Of a DNA stretch of 64,000 nucleotides, positions 1 through 8,822 are shown one piece after another; the first letter of the stretch is position 1; every line of letters begins with the position of its first letter. This DNA comes from Firmicutes bacterium ADurb.Bin193. Its GTDB lineage: Bacteria > Bacillota > Clostridia > Monoglobales > Firm-18. The position numbers and the translations under genes were made by a program. Below the pieces are notes generated by a model. It saw only the letters and a program-made list of their open reading frames with translations. It searched no databases and was not told where the DNA came from. The stretch is from assembly GCA_002070105.1 (NCBI GenBank), contig MWCQ01000008.1, positions 1 to 64,000 on the forward strand, in the 5' to 3' direction.

Positions 1-2
1 AC

Positions 3-122
3 AAATTCTATTCGCTGGAGGATTTCAAGGCTCAGCTTGCGGTGCACAACCGCAATTACAATAACTTCCCTATGCATCCGCTAAAATGGCAATCGCCAAA
101 AACTGTCTTGCAAAATTTTTGA
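3..122 (+). pseudogene. C-terminal end of an integrase-core (DDE) transposase, cut by the window edge
   Basis: An open frame enters from the left edge and stops with TGA at 120-122, giving about 39 residues. The pattern of an aromatic-rich helix, then Y-N-N-F-P-M-x-P-L, then a W-x-S-P-x-x-V-L-x-x-F tail is typical of the C-terminus of IS3/IS481-type integrase-core transposases. The rest of the gene lies outside the window, so whether the element is intact cannot be judged. The sequence just after it (about 129-157) could hold the IS terminal repeat, but the partner end is not visible. Confidence 0.6.
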
Positions 123-186
123 CCGATGGTGTAACATATCATTGACAAACCTACAATATTCACGATTTTAGTGGTATTATGACAAA

Positions 187-217
187 AGGAGCCTTTCCCG
201 CAAAGGAAAAGCTCCTA
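187..217 (-). terminator. Rho-independent terminator of the polyamine operon
   Basis: Inverted repeat AGGAGC-CTTTCC / GGAAA-A-GCTCCT with a short CGCA loop. Read on the minus strand it is followed by TTTTG. It lies just downstream of the last gene of the leftward polyamine operon. Confidence 0.65.
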
Positions 218-224
218 ATAATCT

Positions 225-1364
225 TTATGACAGCCTGTTTTTGAAGTCGTCATACCCGAAGGTTCGTATTACCTCTGTTTCACCGTTCTTTTTGACAACC
301 GCAATGTCGGGTAGCCTTATGCCGTTAAATGTATTGTTCTTTACCATTGAGTATATCGCCATGTCGCAAAAAACCAGCTTGTCCCCCGCCTTAAGCTCAT
401 AATCGAACGAGTAATCGCCGATTATATCGCCCGCAAGGCAGGTCGGGCCTCCCAAACGATAGGTATAACGCTTTTCGCCCGATTTTCCCGCGCCGATAAC
501 CTCGGGACGATAGGGCATCTCAAGCACATCGGGCATGTGGCAGGCGGCGGACGCGTCCAAAACCGCCGTTTTAATCTCGTTTTCCACAATGTCAATCACG
601 GTCGAAACCAAGAATCCGCAGTTTAGCGCAACAGCCTCGCCGGGCTCCAGATACACGGCAAGACCGTATTTTTCCCTTATTCCTTTTACGCACGACACAA
701 GCGTTTCTATGTCGTAATCATTGCGAGTTATATGATGTCCGCCTCCGAGGTTTATCCATTTAATTTTGTTAAAAAAACCCCCGAAACGACGCTCGACTTC
801 ATTATAAGTAGAAACAAGGGCATCGGAGTTTTGCTCGCAAAGGGTGTGAAAATGAAGTCCGCTAACCCCTTCAAAAAGCTCCTCATTAAAGGCATCCGAT
901 GTTATTCCGAGGCGTGAGCCCTGTGCGCAAGGGTCATAAATCCCTCCGCCCTGTGTGGAGTGCTGCGGGTTTATTCTTACTCCGCATTCCTTTCCCGCCG
1001 ACAAAACCATATCCTTAAATTCAAGGTATTGCGCCGCGGAATTAAATATCACATGGTCGCAAATCGATACAATCTCGTCCATTTCGTACCTCTTGTAAGC
1101 GGGGGAGAAAATATGGTTTTCGCCCTTCATATACTCATGTGCAAGCTTTGCCTCAAAAAGCCCGCTCGATGAGGCTCCGTCAAGGTATTTACCGATTAAG
1201 GGATAAAACCGGAACATAGAAAACGCCTTTTGCGCAAGCAGAATTTTGCACCCCGCACTGTGCGCAACAGATTTAAGTATTTCGAGATTTTTGGTCAGAA
1301 GCGCCTCATCAACTAAATAGCAGGGCGTTTTAAGCGTATTCGGATTAAATGACAGTCTTTCCAT
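225..1364 (-). CDS. nspC: Carboxynorspermidine/carboxyspermidine decarboxylase
   Basis: A 379-residue PLP-dependent alanine-racemase-fold decarboxylase that removes CO2 from carboxyspermidine (or carboxynorspermidine) to give spermidine (or norspermidine). The N-terminal L-A-Q-K-A motif supplies the PLP lysine (K46). The H-x-H stretch, the G-G-G-H-H motif and the C-terminal F-C-D-M-A-x-Y-S-M segment are typical of NspC. Length matches the family. It is the last gene of a six-gene leftward operon and lies 1 bp from the dehydrogenase gene that makes its substrate, so the pair works as one module. Which of the two substrates is used cannot be read from sequence; in bacteria that also make putrescine the spermidine route is usual. 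Confidence 0.93.
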   Translation of the reverse strand: MERLSFNPNTLKTPCYLVDEALLTKNLEILKSVAHSAGCKILLAQKAFSMFRFYPLIGKYLDGASSSGLFEAKLAHEYMKGENHIFSPAYKRYEMDEIVSICDHVIFNSAAQYLEFKDMVLSAGKECGVRINPQHSTQGGGIYDPCAQGSRLGITSDAFNEELFEGVSGLHFHTLCEQNSDALVSTYNEVERRFGGFFNKIKWINLGGGHHITRNDYDIETLVSCVKGIREKYGLAVYLEPGEAVALNCGFLVSTVIDIVENEIKTAVLDASAACHMPDVLEMPYRPEVIGAGKSGEKRYTYRLGGPTCLAGDIIGDYSFDYELKAGDKLVFCDMAIYSMVKNNTFNGIRLPDIAVVKKNGETEVIRTFGYDDFKNRLS

Positions 1365-1365
1365 A

Positions 1366-2565
1366 TCAGTCCACCAAATCGGGGTTAAAGCTTTCGTTCC
1401 ACGGAAGTCCCCATTTCGGAAGTTCCTTCATAAACGGGTCGGGGTCAAACTCCTCGATATTATAGACGCCCGCCTTGTTCCACTTCCCCGTCATAAGCAT
1501 CATTGCGCCGATCATCGCAGGAACGCCCGTCGTGTAGGATATCGCCTGGGAGCCCACCTCACGGTAGCACTCCTGATGGTCGCACACATTATACAGATAA
1601 TAGGTTTTTTCCTTTCCGTCCTTAACACCCCTGAAAATACAGCCGATATTGGTCTTTCCTACGGTGCGCGGACCAAGCGTGGCAGGGTCGGGCAGTACCG
1701 CCTTCAAAAACTGTAGCGGTACGATCGGCCTTCCCTCGAACATAATCGGCTCGATAGAGGTCATTCCCACATTTTCAAGGCATTTAAGGTGGGTAAGATA
1801 GCTTTGCCCGAAGGTCATGAAAAAGCGTATGCGCTTAATCCCCTTAATGTTAAGCGCAAGGGATTCAAGCTCCTCATGGTGCAAAAGATACATGTCCCTT
1901 TCCCCTATCTGAGGAAAGTTATATACCTTTTTAATCTCCATAGGCTCGGTTTCGATCCATTTTCCGTCCTCCCACCAGCTTCCCTTTGCGGTAACCTCGC
2001 GTATATTGATTTCGGGATTAAAATTCGTGGCGAAAGGATAACCGTGGTCGCCCGCGTTGGCATCCAAAATATCGATATAGTGAATTTCGTCAAAATGATG
2101 CTTCATCGCATAGGCGGAAAAAACGCCGGTAACGCCTGGGTCAAACCCGCTTCCCAAAAGGGCGGTTATGCCCGCCTTCTCGTAGCGTTCTTTGTATGCC
2201 CACTGCCATTTATACTCAAACTTAGCCGTGTCGGGCGGCTCGTAGTTAGCCGTGTCAACATAGTTCTTTCCCGTTTTAAGACATGCCTCCATAATAGACA
2301 AATCCTGATACGGAAGCGCAAGATTTATAACAACATCAGGGTTAAAGCTTTCGATAAGCGACACCACGCTGTCAACATCATCCGCATCAAGCTGTGCCGT
2401 TTGAACTTTCGTTTTTTTGCCGTCCAGTTTTTGTTTGAGCGCGTCACACTTGCTTTTTGTACGGCTTGCGATACAAATCTCCTCAAACACATCACTGTTT
2501 TGACAGCATTTGTGCGCCGTAACGCTTGCCACACCGCCGCACCCTATAATAAGCGCTTTTCCCAT
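1366..2565 (-). CDS. Carboxynorspermidine/carboxyspermidine dehydrogenase (saccharopine dehydrogenase family)
   Basis: A 399-residue NAD(P)H-dependent reductase that condenses a diamine (putrescine or diaminopropane) with aspartate semialdehyde to form carboxyspermidine or carboxynorspermidine. The N-terminus carries the Rossmann motif G-C-G-G-V-A (residues 8-13), followed by the conserved N-x-A-L-P-Y-Q and G-x-G-F-D-P-G-V-T segments of the Lys1/saccharopine dehydrogenase family. It sits between agmatinase, which makes putrescine, and the matching decarboxylase. With these two enzymes the operon has an SAM-independent aminopropylation route beside the SpeD/SpeE route. Confidence 0.9.
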   Translation of the reverse strand: MGKALIIGCGGVASVTAHKCCQNSDVFEEICIASRTKSKCDALKQKLDGKKTKVQTAQLDADDVDSVVSLIESFNPDVVINLALPYQDLSIMEACLKTGKNYVDTANYEPPDTAKFEYKWQWAYKERYEKAGITALLGSGFDPGVTGVFSAYAMKHHFDEIHYIDILDANAGDHGYPFATNFNPEINIREVTAKGSWWEDGKWIETEPMEIKKVYNFPQIGERDMYLLHHEELESLALNIKGIKRIRFFMTFGQSYLTHLKCLENVGMTSIEPIMFEGRPIVPLQFLKAVLPDPATLGPRTVGKTNIGCIFRGVKDGKEKTYYLYNVCDHQECYREVGSQAISYTTGVPAMIGAMMLMTGKWNKAGVYNIEEFDPDPFMKELPKWGLPWNESFNPDLVD

Positions 2566-2577
2566 ATATAAACCTCC

Positions 2578-3435
2578 TTAGAATCCATTTTTCAAAGCCA
2601 GCAAAAGCTCACGAAGGATTTTGCAGGCAACCATTGTAGATGCTCCGCTTTGGTCGTATACCGGCGACAGCTCGGTAATATCACAACCGACTATATTCAG
2701 CCTGCATACGCATAAAATTGCCTCCAAAAGCTCCGCAAAAAAGACACCGCCCGCCTCCGGAGTACCCGTGCCGGGGAATATCGAGGGGTCTAAAATATCC
2801 AGATCAATGCTGAAATATACATTTTCACCCTTTAGCTTTTCTATTGTATCGGCAAGGCCAGAAAAACCGAATTTATTTGTTATTATACGCCCTTTTCCCC
2901 ACAAAAACTCTTCTTTATCACCAGAGCGTATGCCGAACTGATAAATCCTGTTGTCCCCAACAAGCTCTTGTATTCGTCGCATTACGGTTGCATGGGACAA
3001 TTTTTCGCCCAAATAGTCGTCCCTCAAATCACAATGCGCATCAAAATGTATGATATGAAGGTTTTTATAACGCTCCGCCGCCGCACGCACCGCGCCGAGG
3101 GTTACAAGATGCTCACCGCCTATCATAACGGGAAGCTTGTTTTCCGACATAAGCGTTTTTGTATATTCCTCAATCATTCTTAACGCCTCGGCGGGATTGC
3201 CGAAGGGAAGCTCTAAATCGCCGCCGTCAAACACCGAAAGGTCGGTTAAATCCGAATCCTGATACGGGCTGTAGGTTTCAATACCGAAAGACTCCGCCCT
3301 TATCGCCCTTGATGCGAACCTTGTGCCCGGGCGAAAAGATGTGGTCGTGTCGAGCGGCGCGCCGAAAATAACGGTATTGGCCTCATCATACCGCTTATCG
3401 CACCCTATAAAGGTTTCAATGTTCCTTTTCGGCAT
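2578..3435 (-). CDS. speB: Agmatinase
   Basis: A 285-residue ureohydrolase that hydrolyses agmatine to putrescine and urea using a Mn(II) pair. The arginase-family metal motifs are present in order: G-G-E-H near residue 107, H-F-D-A-H-C-D near 130 and S-I-D-L-D-I-L-D-P near 210. Length fits bacterial SpeB. Downstream of speE and upstream of the carboxyspermidine genes, it links arginine decarboxylase to both aminopropylation routes. Confidence 0.93.
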   Translation of the reverse strand: MPKRNIETFIGCDKRYDEANTVIFGAPLDTTTSFRPGTRFASRAIRAESFGIETYSPYQDSDLTDLSVFDGGDLELPFGNPAEALRMIEEYTKTLMSENKLPVMIGGEHLVTLGAVRAAAERYKNLHIIHFDAHCDLRDDYLGEKLSHATVMRRIQELVGDNRIYQFGIRSGDKEEFLWGKGRIITNKFGFSGLADTIEKLKGENVYFSIDLDILDPSIFPGTGTPEAGGVFFAELLEAILCVCRLNIVGCDITELSPVYDQSGASTMVACKILRELLLALKNGF

Positions 3436-3450
3436 AGCGTAAAACTCCTT

Positions 3451-4302
3451 TTACTCTACTTCTTCTAAAAGCTGCTGAACATAGTTCGGTAGGGTAAACG
3501 CCCCTAAATGAATTCCTGTGTTGTAATACCTTGTTTTAATCCCCAAAGCTCTCCATTTCGCACTGTCAAAATCATTTATGGGGTGATATCCTCTCGATGC
3601 AAATCCGAAAAGCCAGTGCCCCGAAGGATAGGTCGGGATATGCGCCTGATAAACGCGGCTAATGGGAAACGATTCGACTATACGCTTGTGCGCGCGCTGC
3701 ATAGCCGCCGCATCGTCCTTGTAAAACGGGCTTTCGTGCTGATTTACCATAATTCCGTCCTCTTTAAGCGCCTTAAAGCAGTTTCCGTAAAACTCCTTCG
3801 TAAAAAGTCCCTCGCCCGGCCCGAAGGGGTCGGTCGAATCGACTATAATAAGGTCATAGATGTTTTCGCACTTGCGGACATATTTAAGCCCGTCCTGAAT
3901 ATGAATCTTAACCCTCGGGTCGTCCATACGGCAAGCCGTTTTGGGGAGATACTTTTTGCATACCTCGATTACCTCGCCGTCGATTTCAACCAAATCAATT
4001 TCGGAAACCGAGTTATAGCGTGTAAGCTCCCTTACCACGCCTCCGTCGCCCGCGCCGATTACAAGTACCTTTTTCGGGTCGGGATGAACAGCCATCGGAA
4101 CATGAACAATCATCTCATGATATATAAACTCGTCCTTTTCGGTAAGCATCATAATTCCGTCAAGCGTCAAAAACCGCCCGAAAACCTCGGACTCGAAAAC
4201 ATCAATCCGCTGAAAATCGCTTTTTCCGCTGTAAATCTGTTTATTTACCTGTATGGACAGCTTTACGCCTTTTGTGTGTTTTTCCGAAAACCAAAGCTCC
4301 AT
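3451..4302 (-). CDS. speE: Polyamine aminopropyltransferase (spermidine synthase)
   Basis: A 283-residue enzyme that transfers the aminopropyl group of decarboxylated SAM to putrescine. The class I methyltransferase-like fold shows G-A-G-D-G-G-V-V-R-E, the acidic V-E-I-D-G-E strand end that holds the ribose, and D-S-T-D-P-F-G-P, which carries the catalytic Asp of spermidine synthases. Gap to the arginine decarboxylase gene is 26 bp and to speB 15 bp, so it is co-transcribed. SpeD in the same operon supplies its aminopropyl donor. Confidence 0.94.
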   Translation of the reverse strand: MELWFSEKHTKGVKLSIQVNKQIYSGKSDFQRIDVFESEVFGRFLTLDGIMMLTEKDEFIYHEMIVHVPMAVHPDPKKVLVIGAGDGGVVRELTRYNSVSEIDLVEIDGEVIEVCKKYLPKTACRMDDPRVKIHIQDGLKYVRKCENIYDLIIVDSTDPFGPGEGLFTKEFYGNCFKALKEDGIMVNQHESPFYKDDAAAMQRAHKRIVESFPISRVYQAHIPTYPSGHWLFGFASRGYHPINDFDSAKWRALGIKTRYYNTGIHLGAFTLPNYVQQLLEEVE

Positions 4303-4328
4303 TCATTTCGCTCCATTCCAAAAGAATC

Positions 4329-5780
4329 TTACTCCTTCAGGACATTTATTCTTTCCACTGCCAAATCCTCGGTACCCGTGAGTAAACAGCCCTTTTCCTT
4401 CGCATATTCGATATACCTGATTGTTTCGTATGTGATTTCCTCGCCGGGGGCCAAAACGGGAATACCGGGGGGATAGCACATAATAAATTCGCCGCATATC
4501 CTGCCCGCCCCTTCCTTTATGGGTACGGACTCCTTTCGGGTATAAAACGCCTGTTGGGGCGGCAGTATGACCTTCGGGTTTATATACTCATACGAGAACA
4601 TTCCCGCCCTGTCCCTTTTAAGCCTGCGCCTTATCTCCGAAAGCGCGCCCACAAGCCGTTCCAGATCCTTATAGCTGTCGCCCATCGAAAGATAGGCAAG
4701 AATATTCCCAAGGTCGCCAAACTCAATCTGAATGTCATATTCGTCACGAAGAACATCATAAACCTCAATACCCGCAAGCCCCGTATCAAGGGTGTTTACG
4801 GCAAGCTTTGTGGTATCGAAGTCAAAAACCTCGTCACCGTTTGCAAGGTCTTTCCCATAGGCGTAATAATCTCCGATTTCGTTTATCTCGCGCCTTGCAT
4901 ATTCCGCCATTTTAGAAACCGAATTAAAAATTTCACGCCCCGAAAGCGCAAGCCGCCTTCGCGATATGTCAAGGCTTGAAAGCAATAGGTAGGAAGCGCT
5001 TGTCGTCTGGGTGAGGTTTATAATCTGGCGTATATGCCCCTCATTCATTTCACTCCCCGCCAAAAGCAGAGAGCTTTGCGTAAGCGAGCCGCCCGACTTG
5101 TGCATGCTGACCGACGACATATCCGCCCCCGCCCGCATAGCCGCAACGGGCAAGCCTTCACCGAAGTAAAAATGTGTTCCGTGCGCCTCGTCGGCAAGCA
5201 CCTTCATATTGTGCTTATGCGCAAGCCTGATAATCGCGGGAAGATTCGAGCAAACCCCGTAATATGTAGGGTTGTTTACAAAAACCGCCTTCGCATCGGG
5301 GTTTTCCAAAACCACTCTTTCGACATCCGAAAGCATCATTCCGAGCGAAATCCCAAGCCTTTCGCTTTGCCTTGGATTTATATAAACCGGAATTGCGCCG
5401 CAAAGTATAACGGCGTTTATAACGCATTTGTGAACATTTCGGGGAAGGATAATCTTGTCGCCTCTTTGGCATACCGACATAATCATCGCCTGAACGGCGC
5501 TTGTCGTTCCGCTAACCATAAAAAACGCGTGAGCCGCGCCGAATGCGTCCGCCGCAAGCCTTTCCGCCTCGGCAATAACCGATGTAGGGTGACAAAGGTT
5601 GTCAAGCGGTTTCATGGAATTAACATCAAACCTCATACACTGGCTACCCAAAAAAGCGGTAAGTTCAGGGTTCCCCCTGCCCCGCTTGTGACCGGGTACA
5701 TCAAACGGAACCACTCTCATACTGTCGAAATTCAAAAGCGCTTCCATAATCGGCGCTTTGTCCTGATTAAGCTTGGACAA
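4329..5780 (-). CDS. speA: Arginine decarboxylase (Orn/Lys/Arg decarboxylase class III, PLP)
   Basis: A 483-residue aspartate-aminotransferase-fold decarboxylase. The PLP Schiff-base motif S-x-H-K is at residue 228, preceded by D-E-A-H-G (198-201), which contacts the cofactor. Length fits the short Gram-positive SpeA/Cad type rather than the 700-residue wing-containing enzymes. Family members act on arginine, lysine or ornithine; arginine is inferred because agmatinase is encoded two genes downstream, so agmatine to putrescine is the coherent pathway. Second gene of the operon, 25 bp after speD. Confidence 0.88.
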   Translation of the reverse strand: MSKLNQDKAPIMEALLNFDSMRVVPFDVPGHKRGRGNPELTAFLGSQCMRFDVNSMKPLDNLCHPTSVIAEAERLAADAFGAAHAFFMVSGTTSAVQAMIMSVCQRGDKIILPRNVHKCVINAVILCGAIPVYINPRQSERLGISLGMMLSDVERVVLENPDAKAVFVNNPTYYGVCSNLPAIIRLAHKHNMKVLADEAHGTHFYFGEGLPVAAMRAGADMSSVSMHKSGGSLTQSSLLLAGSEMNEGHIRQIINLTQTTSASYLLLSSLDISRRRLALSGREIFNSVSKMAEYARREINEIGDYYAYGKDLANGDEVFDFDTTKLAVNTLDTGLAGIEVYDVLRDEYDIQIEFGDLGNILAYLSMGDSYKDLERLVGALSEIRRRLKRDRAGMFSYEYINPKVILPPQQAFYTRKESVPIKEGAGRICGEFIMCYPPGIPVLAPGEEITYETIRYIEYAKEKGCLLTGTEDLAVERINVLKE

Positions 5781-5805
5781 ATATAATTCCGCCTTTCATT
5801 AGGGT

Positions 5806-6600
5806 TTAATATACATTGCTTCCGCTGAATATTTCAATCATCTCGCGCCGCAGGTTGTTGGTTATTGAAAGACGCGTTTTGGGAGGAAGCTCGTACATAT
5901 CGGTATTAAACAAATAGTTCTGAAGCTCTACCTCCTTAATCAGCATTTTGGTATGAAAAAGATTCGCCTGATACATATTTATGTCAATAGCATCGTATTT
6001 CTCAAGCGTCTTTGGGTTTATATAATCCTGTATCGAGGTTATTTTGTGGTCGGTAAAAAGTTTTTTGCCGTTAATGTCACGGGTAAAGCCGCGGACACGG
6101 TAATCCATTGTTATAATATCCGAATCAAAGCTTCCGATAAGATAGTCAAGAGTACGCAGGGGCGTAATCTGTCCGCATGTCGCAACATCAATATCCACAC
6201 GGAAGGTGGCTATGCTTGTGTCGGGGTGATACTCCGGATAGGTGTGGACGGTCACATGGCTTTTGTCAAGGTGGGCAACAATTGTTTCGGAGTCTTTAAG
6301 CCGCTTTGAATAAGCCCCGTCCTCCGAAGGCGAAACCATGCTCTCCTCGGCGATTAAAAAGGTTACGCTTGCCCCCTGAGGGTCGTAATCCTGCTTTGAA
6401 ATGTTAAGTACAACCGCACCGATCATCTTTGTAAGCGTTTCGAGTATATTGGTAAGCCGCTCGGAATTGTACTGCTTATCGATATATTCGATATAGTCAC
6501 GCTGTTCACGCTCCGTTTTCGCATAGCAGACATCGTAAATATTGAAGCTGAGCGATTTGGTAAGATTGTTAAACCCATAAAGTGTCAGTTTGTTATCCAT
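5806..6600 (-). CDS. speD: S-adenosylmethionine decarboxylase proenzyme, long E. coli type
   Basis: A 264-residue pyruvoyl enzyme that decarboxylates SAM to give the aminopropyl donor for SpeE. The self-cleavage site D-K-S-H is at K113-S114 (Ser becomes the pyruvoyl group), followed by V-H-T-Y-P-E and a conserved T-C-G motif (C142). Length and these positions match the E. coli-type SpeD (264 residues) rather than the 120-residue SpeH type of Bacillus. First gene of the operon, with AGGAGG 10 bp upstream of the ATG and a long untranslated leader. Confidence 0.93.
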   Translation of the reverse strand: MDNKLTLYGFNNLTKSLSFNIYDVCYAKTEREQRDYIEYIDKQYNSERLTNILETLTKMIGAVVLNISKQDYDPQGASVTFLIAEESMVSPSEDGAYSKRLKDSETIVAHLDKSHVTVHTYPEYHPDTSIATFRVDIDVATCGQITPLRTLDYLIGSFDSDIITMDYRVRGFTRDINGKKLFTDHKITSIQDYINPKTLEKYDAIDINMYQANLFHTKMLIKEVELQNYLFNTDMYELPPKTRLSITNNLRREMIEIFSGSNVY

Positions 6601-7050
6601 CCTTCGCGCGTCCTCCTTTTAATACCTTTCACTGCCCCACTTAGCAAACGGTTTTTTTATTATTAGACACAAAAAAACCCAGGCAATCGTGGCGCGCATA
6701 CCATAATTACATAGGCTTGTCAGTCAAATATTTGTGTTTTATTTATTATTATGAAAGCTCGTTCATATTTTATTTATTCACCAGAGTCTATATAGCAAGA
6801 ATTACTTTTACTACTCTTATTGACCGTTTCACAAGTTTTATGTGTATGGTACACACGGTTTTAAGTAACCAACTTATAAAATTTGAGAGCATACTCTCAA
6901 TCAATAAGGCAACAAAGTTGCCAATCGGCATTTGACCCGGCTGTCCGTATGGCCATAATTTCCTGAAATAAGTATGAAAACTAAAATTCAAGAAATGGTC
7001 AAAAATTCTTTGCACTATTTTATTAAGGCTCTAAGTGAATCCCTAATACG
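6601..7050 (-). other. Long 5' leader of the speD operon, no confirmed gene
   Basis: About 450 nt separate the predicted transcription start from the speD ATG. The stretch holds a perfect 7-bp stem (TTGAGAG/CTCTCAA, 6881-6899), a G-G-C-A-A-C/G-T-T-G-C-C hairpin (6908-6922) and, nearer speD, a GC-rich patch followed by a run of seven T on the minus strand (about 6672-6678). A 75-codon frame opened by GTG (7015 to 6788) runs through it without a recognisable ribosome binding site. I could not match the leader to a known riboswitch class. Confidence 0.45.
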
Positions 7051-7056
7051 ATACGG

Positions 7057-7085
7057 AGTATAACATATTTTTTTACAGGTGTCAA
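7057..7085 (-). promoter_or_regulatory. Sigma-A-type promoter of the polyamine operon
   Basis: On the minus strand TTGACA (7080-7085) and TATACT (7057-7062) are separated by exactly 17 nt. It lies between the obgE stop and speD, so it drives speD and the five genes behind it. Confidence 0.75.
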
Positions 7086-7145
7086 CATTTTTTTTATAAG
7101 TTTAGGGCAAACTTTTTTGAATGTTATCTCATATTTTGCGCATTA

Positions 7146-8402
7146 TTATTTATTATATTCAAATTCAACATCAAAAAGCCTTACCGTGTCGCCCTCGGCT
7201 ATCCCCGCTTTTTCAAGCTCGTCTATAACGCCAAGCCGCCGCAGGGTGCGCTGGAAATACGAAAGCGATTCATTATCATCAAAATTCGTTGAGTTTACAA
7301 GGTTGTATATAACATCGCCGCTTACAACATATACACCGTCCGTAAACTCTACCGTAAAGCTTTCGTCCTTTGCATCATCTTCGTCAATCTCGACAACATC
7401 AAATTCGGGTACGGGAATAGTCTTAAGAGTGTTGTAACAATAATTCATAAGCTCATTAAGCCCCTTGCCCGCGGCTGCGGATATGGCAAAAACCTTAAAG
7501 CCCCTTTTTTCCATTTCCTCGGTAAACTCAGCTAAAAGCTCGGTCGAAACATCGGTTTTATTAGCCGCTATAACCTGGTTTTTCTCCGCAAGGACGGCGC
7601 TGTAACGCGAAAGCTCCGAATTTATTATGTCAAAGTCCTCTATCGGATTTCTTCCCTCGCTCCCCGAAACATCAACCACATGCACAAGAAGCCTTGTTCT
7701 TTCGATATGGCGCAAAAACTCATGCCCGAGCCCCGCCCCCTTGTGAGCGCCCTCGATAATCCCCGGAATGTCCGCAACAACCATCGACCCGTCGCCGATT
7801 CTGACAACGCCGAGGTTAGGCACAAGAGTTGTGAAATGATAGTCGGCTATTTTGGGGCGGGCATGGCTTACAACCGACAGAATCGTAGACTTTCCCACAT
7901 TGGGGAAGCCGATAAGACCCACATCCGCAATAAGCTTAAGCTCAAGCGTTATCTCCCTTGTTTTACCCATACGGCCGCTTTTCGCAAAGTTGGGCGCCTG
8001 ACGGGTCGGCGTGGCAAATCTGGCATTACCCCAGCCGCCGCTTCCGCCCTTTGCCGCAACAAAGGTATCGCCTTCTTTTGAAAGATCAGCAATAATTGCG
8101 CCCGTTGCGGTATCCTTGACAAGCGTTCCCTTCGGTACACGGATTATTAAATCCTCGCCCCTTTTGCCGCTCATTTTTCCGCCCCTTCCGTCGGCACCGT
8201 TCTGGGCGCAAAATTTTTTCCTGTACCGAAAATCCATAAGAGTGGAAAGGCTTGAATCGGCACAAAGTATAACGCTTCCGCCGTCGCCCCCGTCCCCACC
8301 GTCGGGTCCGCCGGCGGCAACATATTTTTCGCGGTGAAACGACACACAGCCGTTTCCGCCGTTCCCCGCCTTAACGGTTATTTGAGCAATATCAACGAAC
8401 AT
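7146..8402 (-). CDS. obgE: Obg-family GTPase
   Basis: A 418-residue essential GTPase of late 50S ribosome assembly. Domain order: glycine-rich Obg fold (1-158, with repeated G-G-x-G-G-x-G), G domain with G-F-P-N-V-G-K-S-T (G1), D-I-P-G-I-I-E-G-A (G3) and N-K-T-D (G4), then the C-terminal OCT domain found in Firmicutes ObgE (about 340-418). It follows rplU and rpmA in the same orientation, the usual neighbourhood. Confidence 0.96.
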   Translation of the reverse strand: MFVDIAQITVKAGNGGNGCVSFHREKYVAAGGPDGGDGGDGGSVILCADSSLSTLMDFRYRKKFCAQNGADGRGGKMSGKRGEDLIIRVPKGTLVKDTATGAIIADLSKEGDTFVAAKGGSGGWGNARFATPTRQAPNFAKSGRMGKTREITLELKLIADVGLIGFPNVGKSTILSVVSHARPKIADYHFTTLVPNLGVVRIGDGSMVVADIPGIIEGAHKGAGLGHEFLRHIERTRLLVHVVDVSGSEGRNPIEDFDIINSELSRYSAVLAEKNQVIAANKTDVSTELLAEFTEEMEKRGFKVFAISAAAGKGLNELMNYCYNTLKTIPVPEFDVVEIDEDDAKDESFTVEFTDGVYVVSGDVIYNLVNSTNFDDNESLSYFQRTLRRLGVIDELEKAGIAEGDTVRLFDVEFEYNK

Positions 8403-8439
8403 AATTTACCCCAACTTTCAAATCCTCTTATGATTTGTT

Positions 8440-8486
8440 ATAACCCCAGCGTCTGTAAAGGCGAAACGCTTTACATTGTTGGTTAT
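8440..8486 (-). other. Stem-loop in the rpmA-obgE spacer
   Basis: Nested inverted repeats ATAACC/GGTTAT and TGTAAAG/CTTTACA enclose the 159-bp spacer between rpmA and obgE. No T-run follows, so it is unlikely to be a simple terminator. It could be an mRNA processing or stability element that sets obgE expression apart from the ribosomal genes. Confidence 0.35.
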
Positions 8487-8561
8487 AGCATTGGTTTTCA
8501 GTCAATTCCCTGAAAAATTAAAGGAGGCAAGCATTTCGCCCACCCCCCTAAACACTCAATA

Positions 8562-8822
8562 CTATTGAACAAGCTCGTAAACGCTGACCTTCTTTTTGTC
8601 CTTGCCCAATCTTTCGAACTTTACCTTGCCGTCAACCAAAGCAAACAGAGTATCGTCGCTTCCCCTTGAAACGCCTGTACCGGGATGAATCTTTGTTCCT
8701 CTCTGGCGTACAAGAATATTCCCCGCAAGTACGAACTCACCGTCGGCTCTTTTGACACCAAGGCGCTTGGACTCGGAATCTCTGCCGTTTTTGGTGCTTC
8801 CCACACCTTTTTTATGAGCCAT
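8562..8822 (-). CDS. rpmA: 50S ribosomal protein L27
   Basis: An 86-residue protein of the large subunit whose N-terminus reaches the peptidyl transferase centre. It starts [16 protein letters not shown] with no N-terminal extension. An in-frame TAG sits directly before the ATG, so the extension that Firmicutes L27 normally carries, cleaved by the protease Prp, cannot be present. The spacer to rplU is only 61 bp and contains no prp gene. Confidence 0.96.
   Translation of the reverse strand: MAHKKGVGSTKNGRDSESKRLGVKRADGEFVLAGNILVRQRGTKIHPGTGVSRGSDDTLFALVDGKVKFERLGKDKKKVSVYELVQ

Noticed and set aside
6840-6960. M-box-like ATACGGACA string in the speD leader
   Set aside because: Only this short string matches. 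The following conserved parts of the Mg2+ riboswitch are absent.
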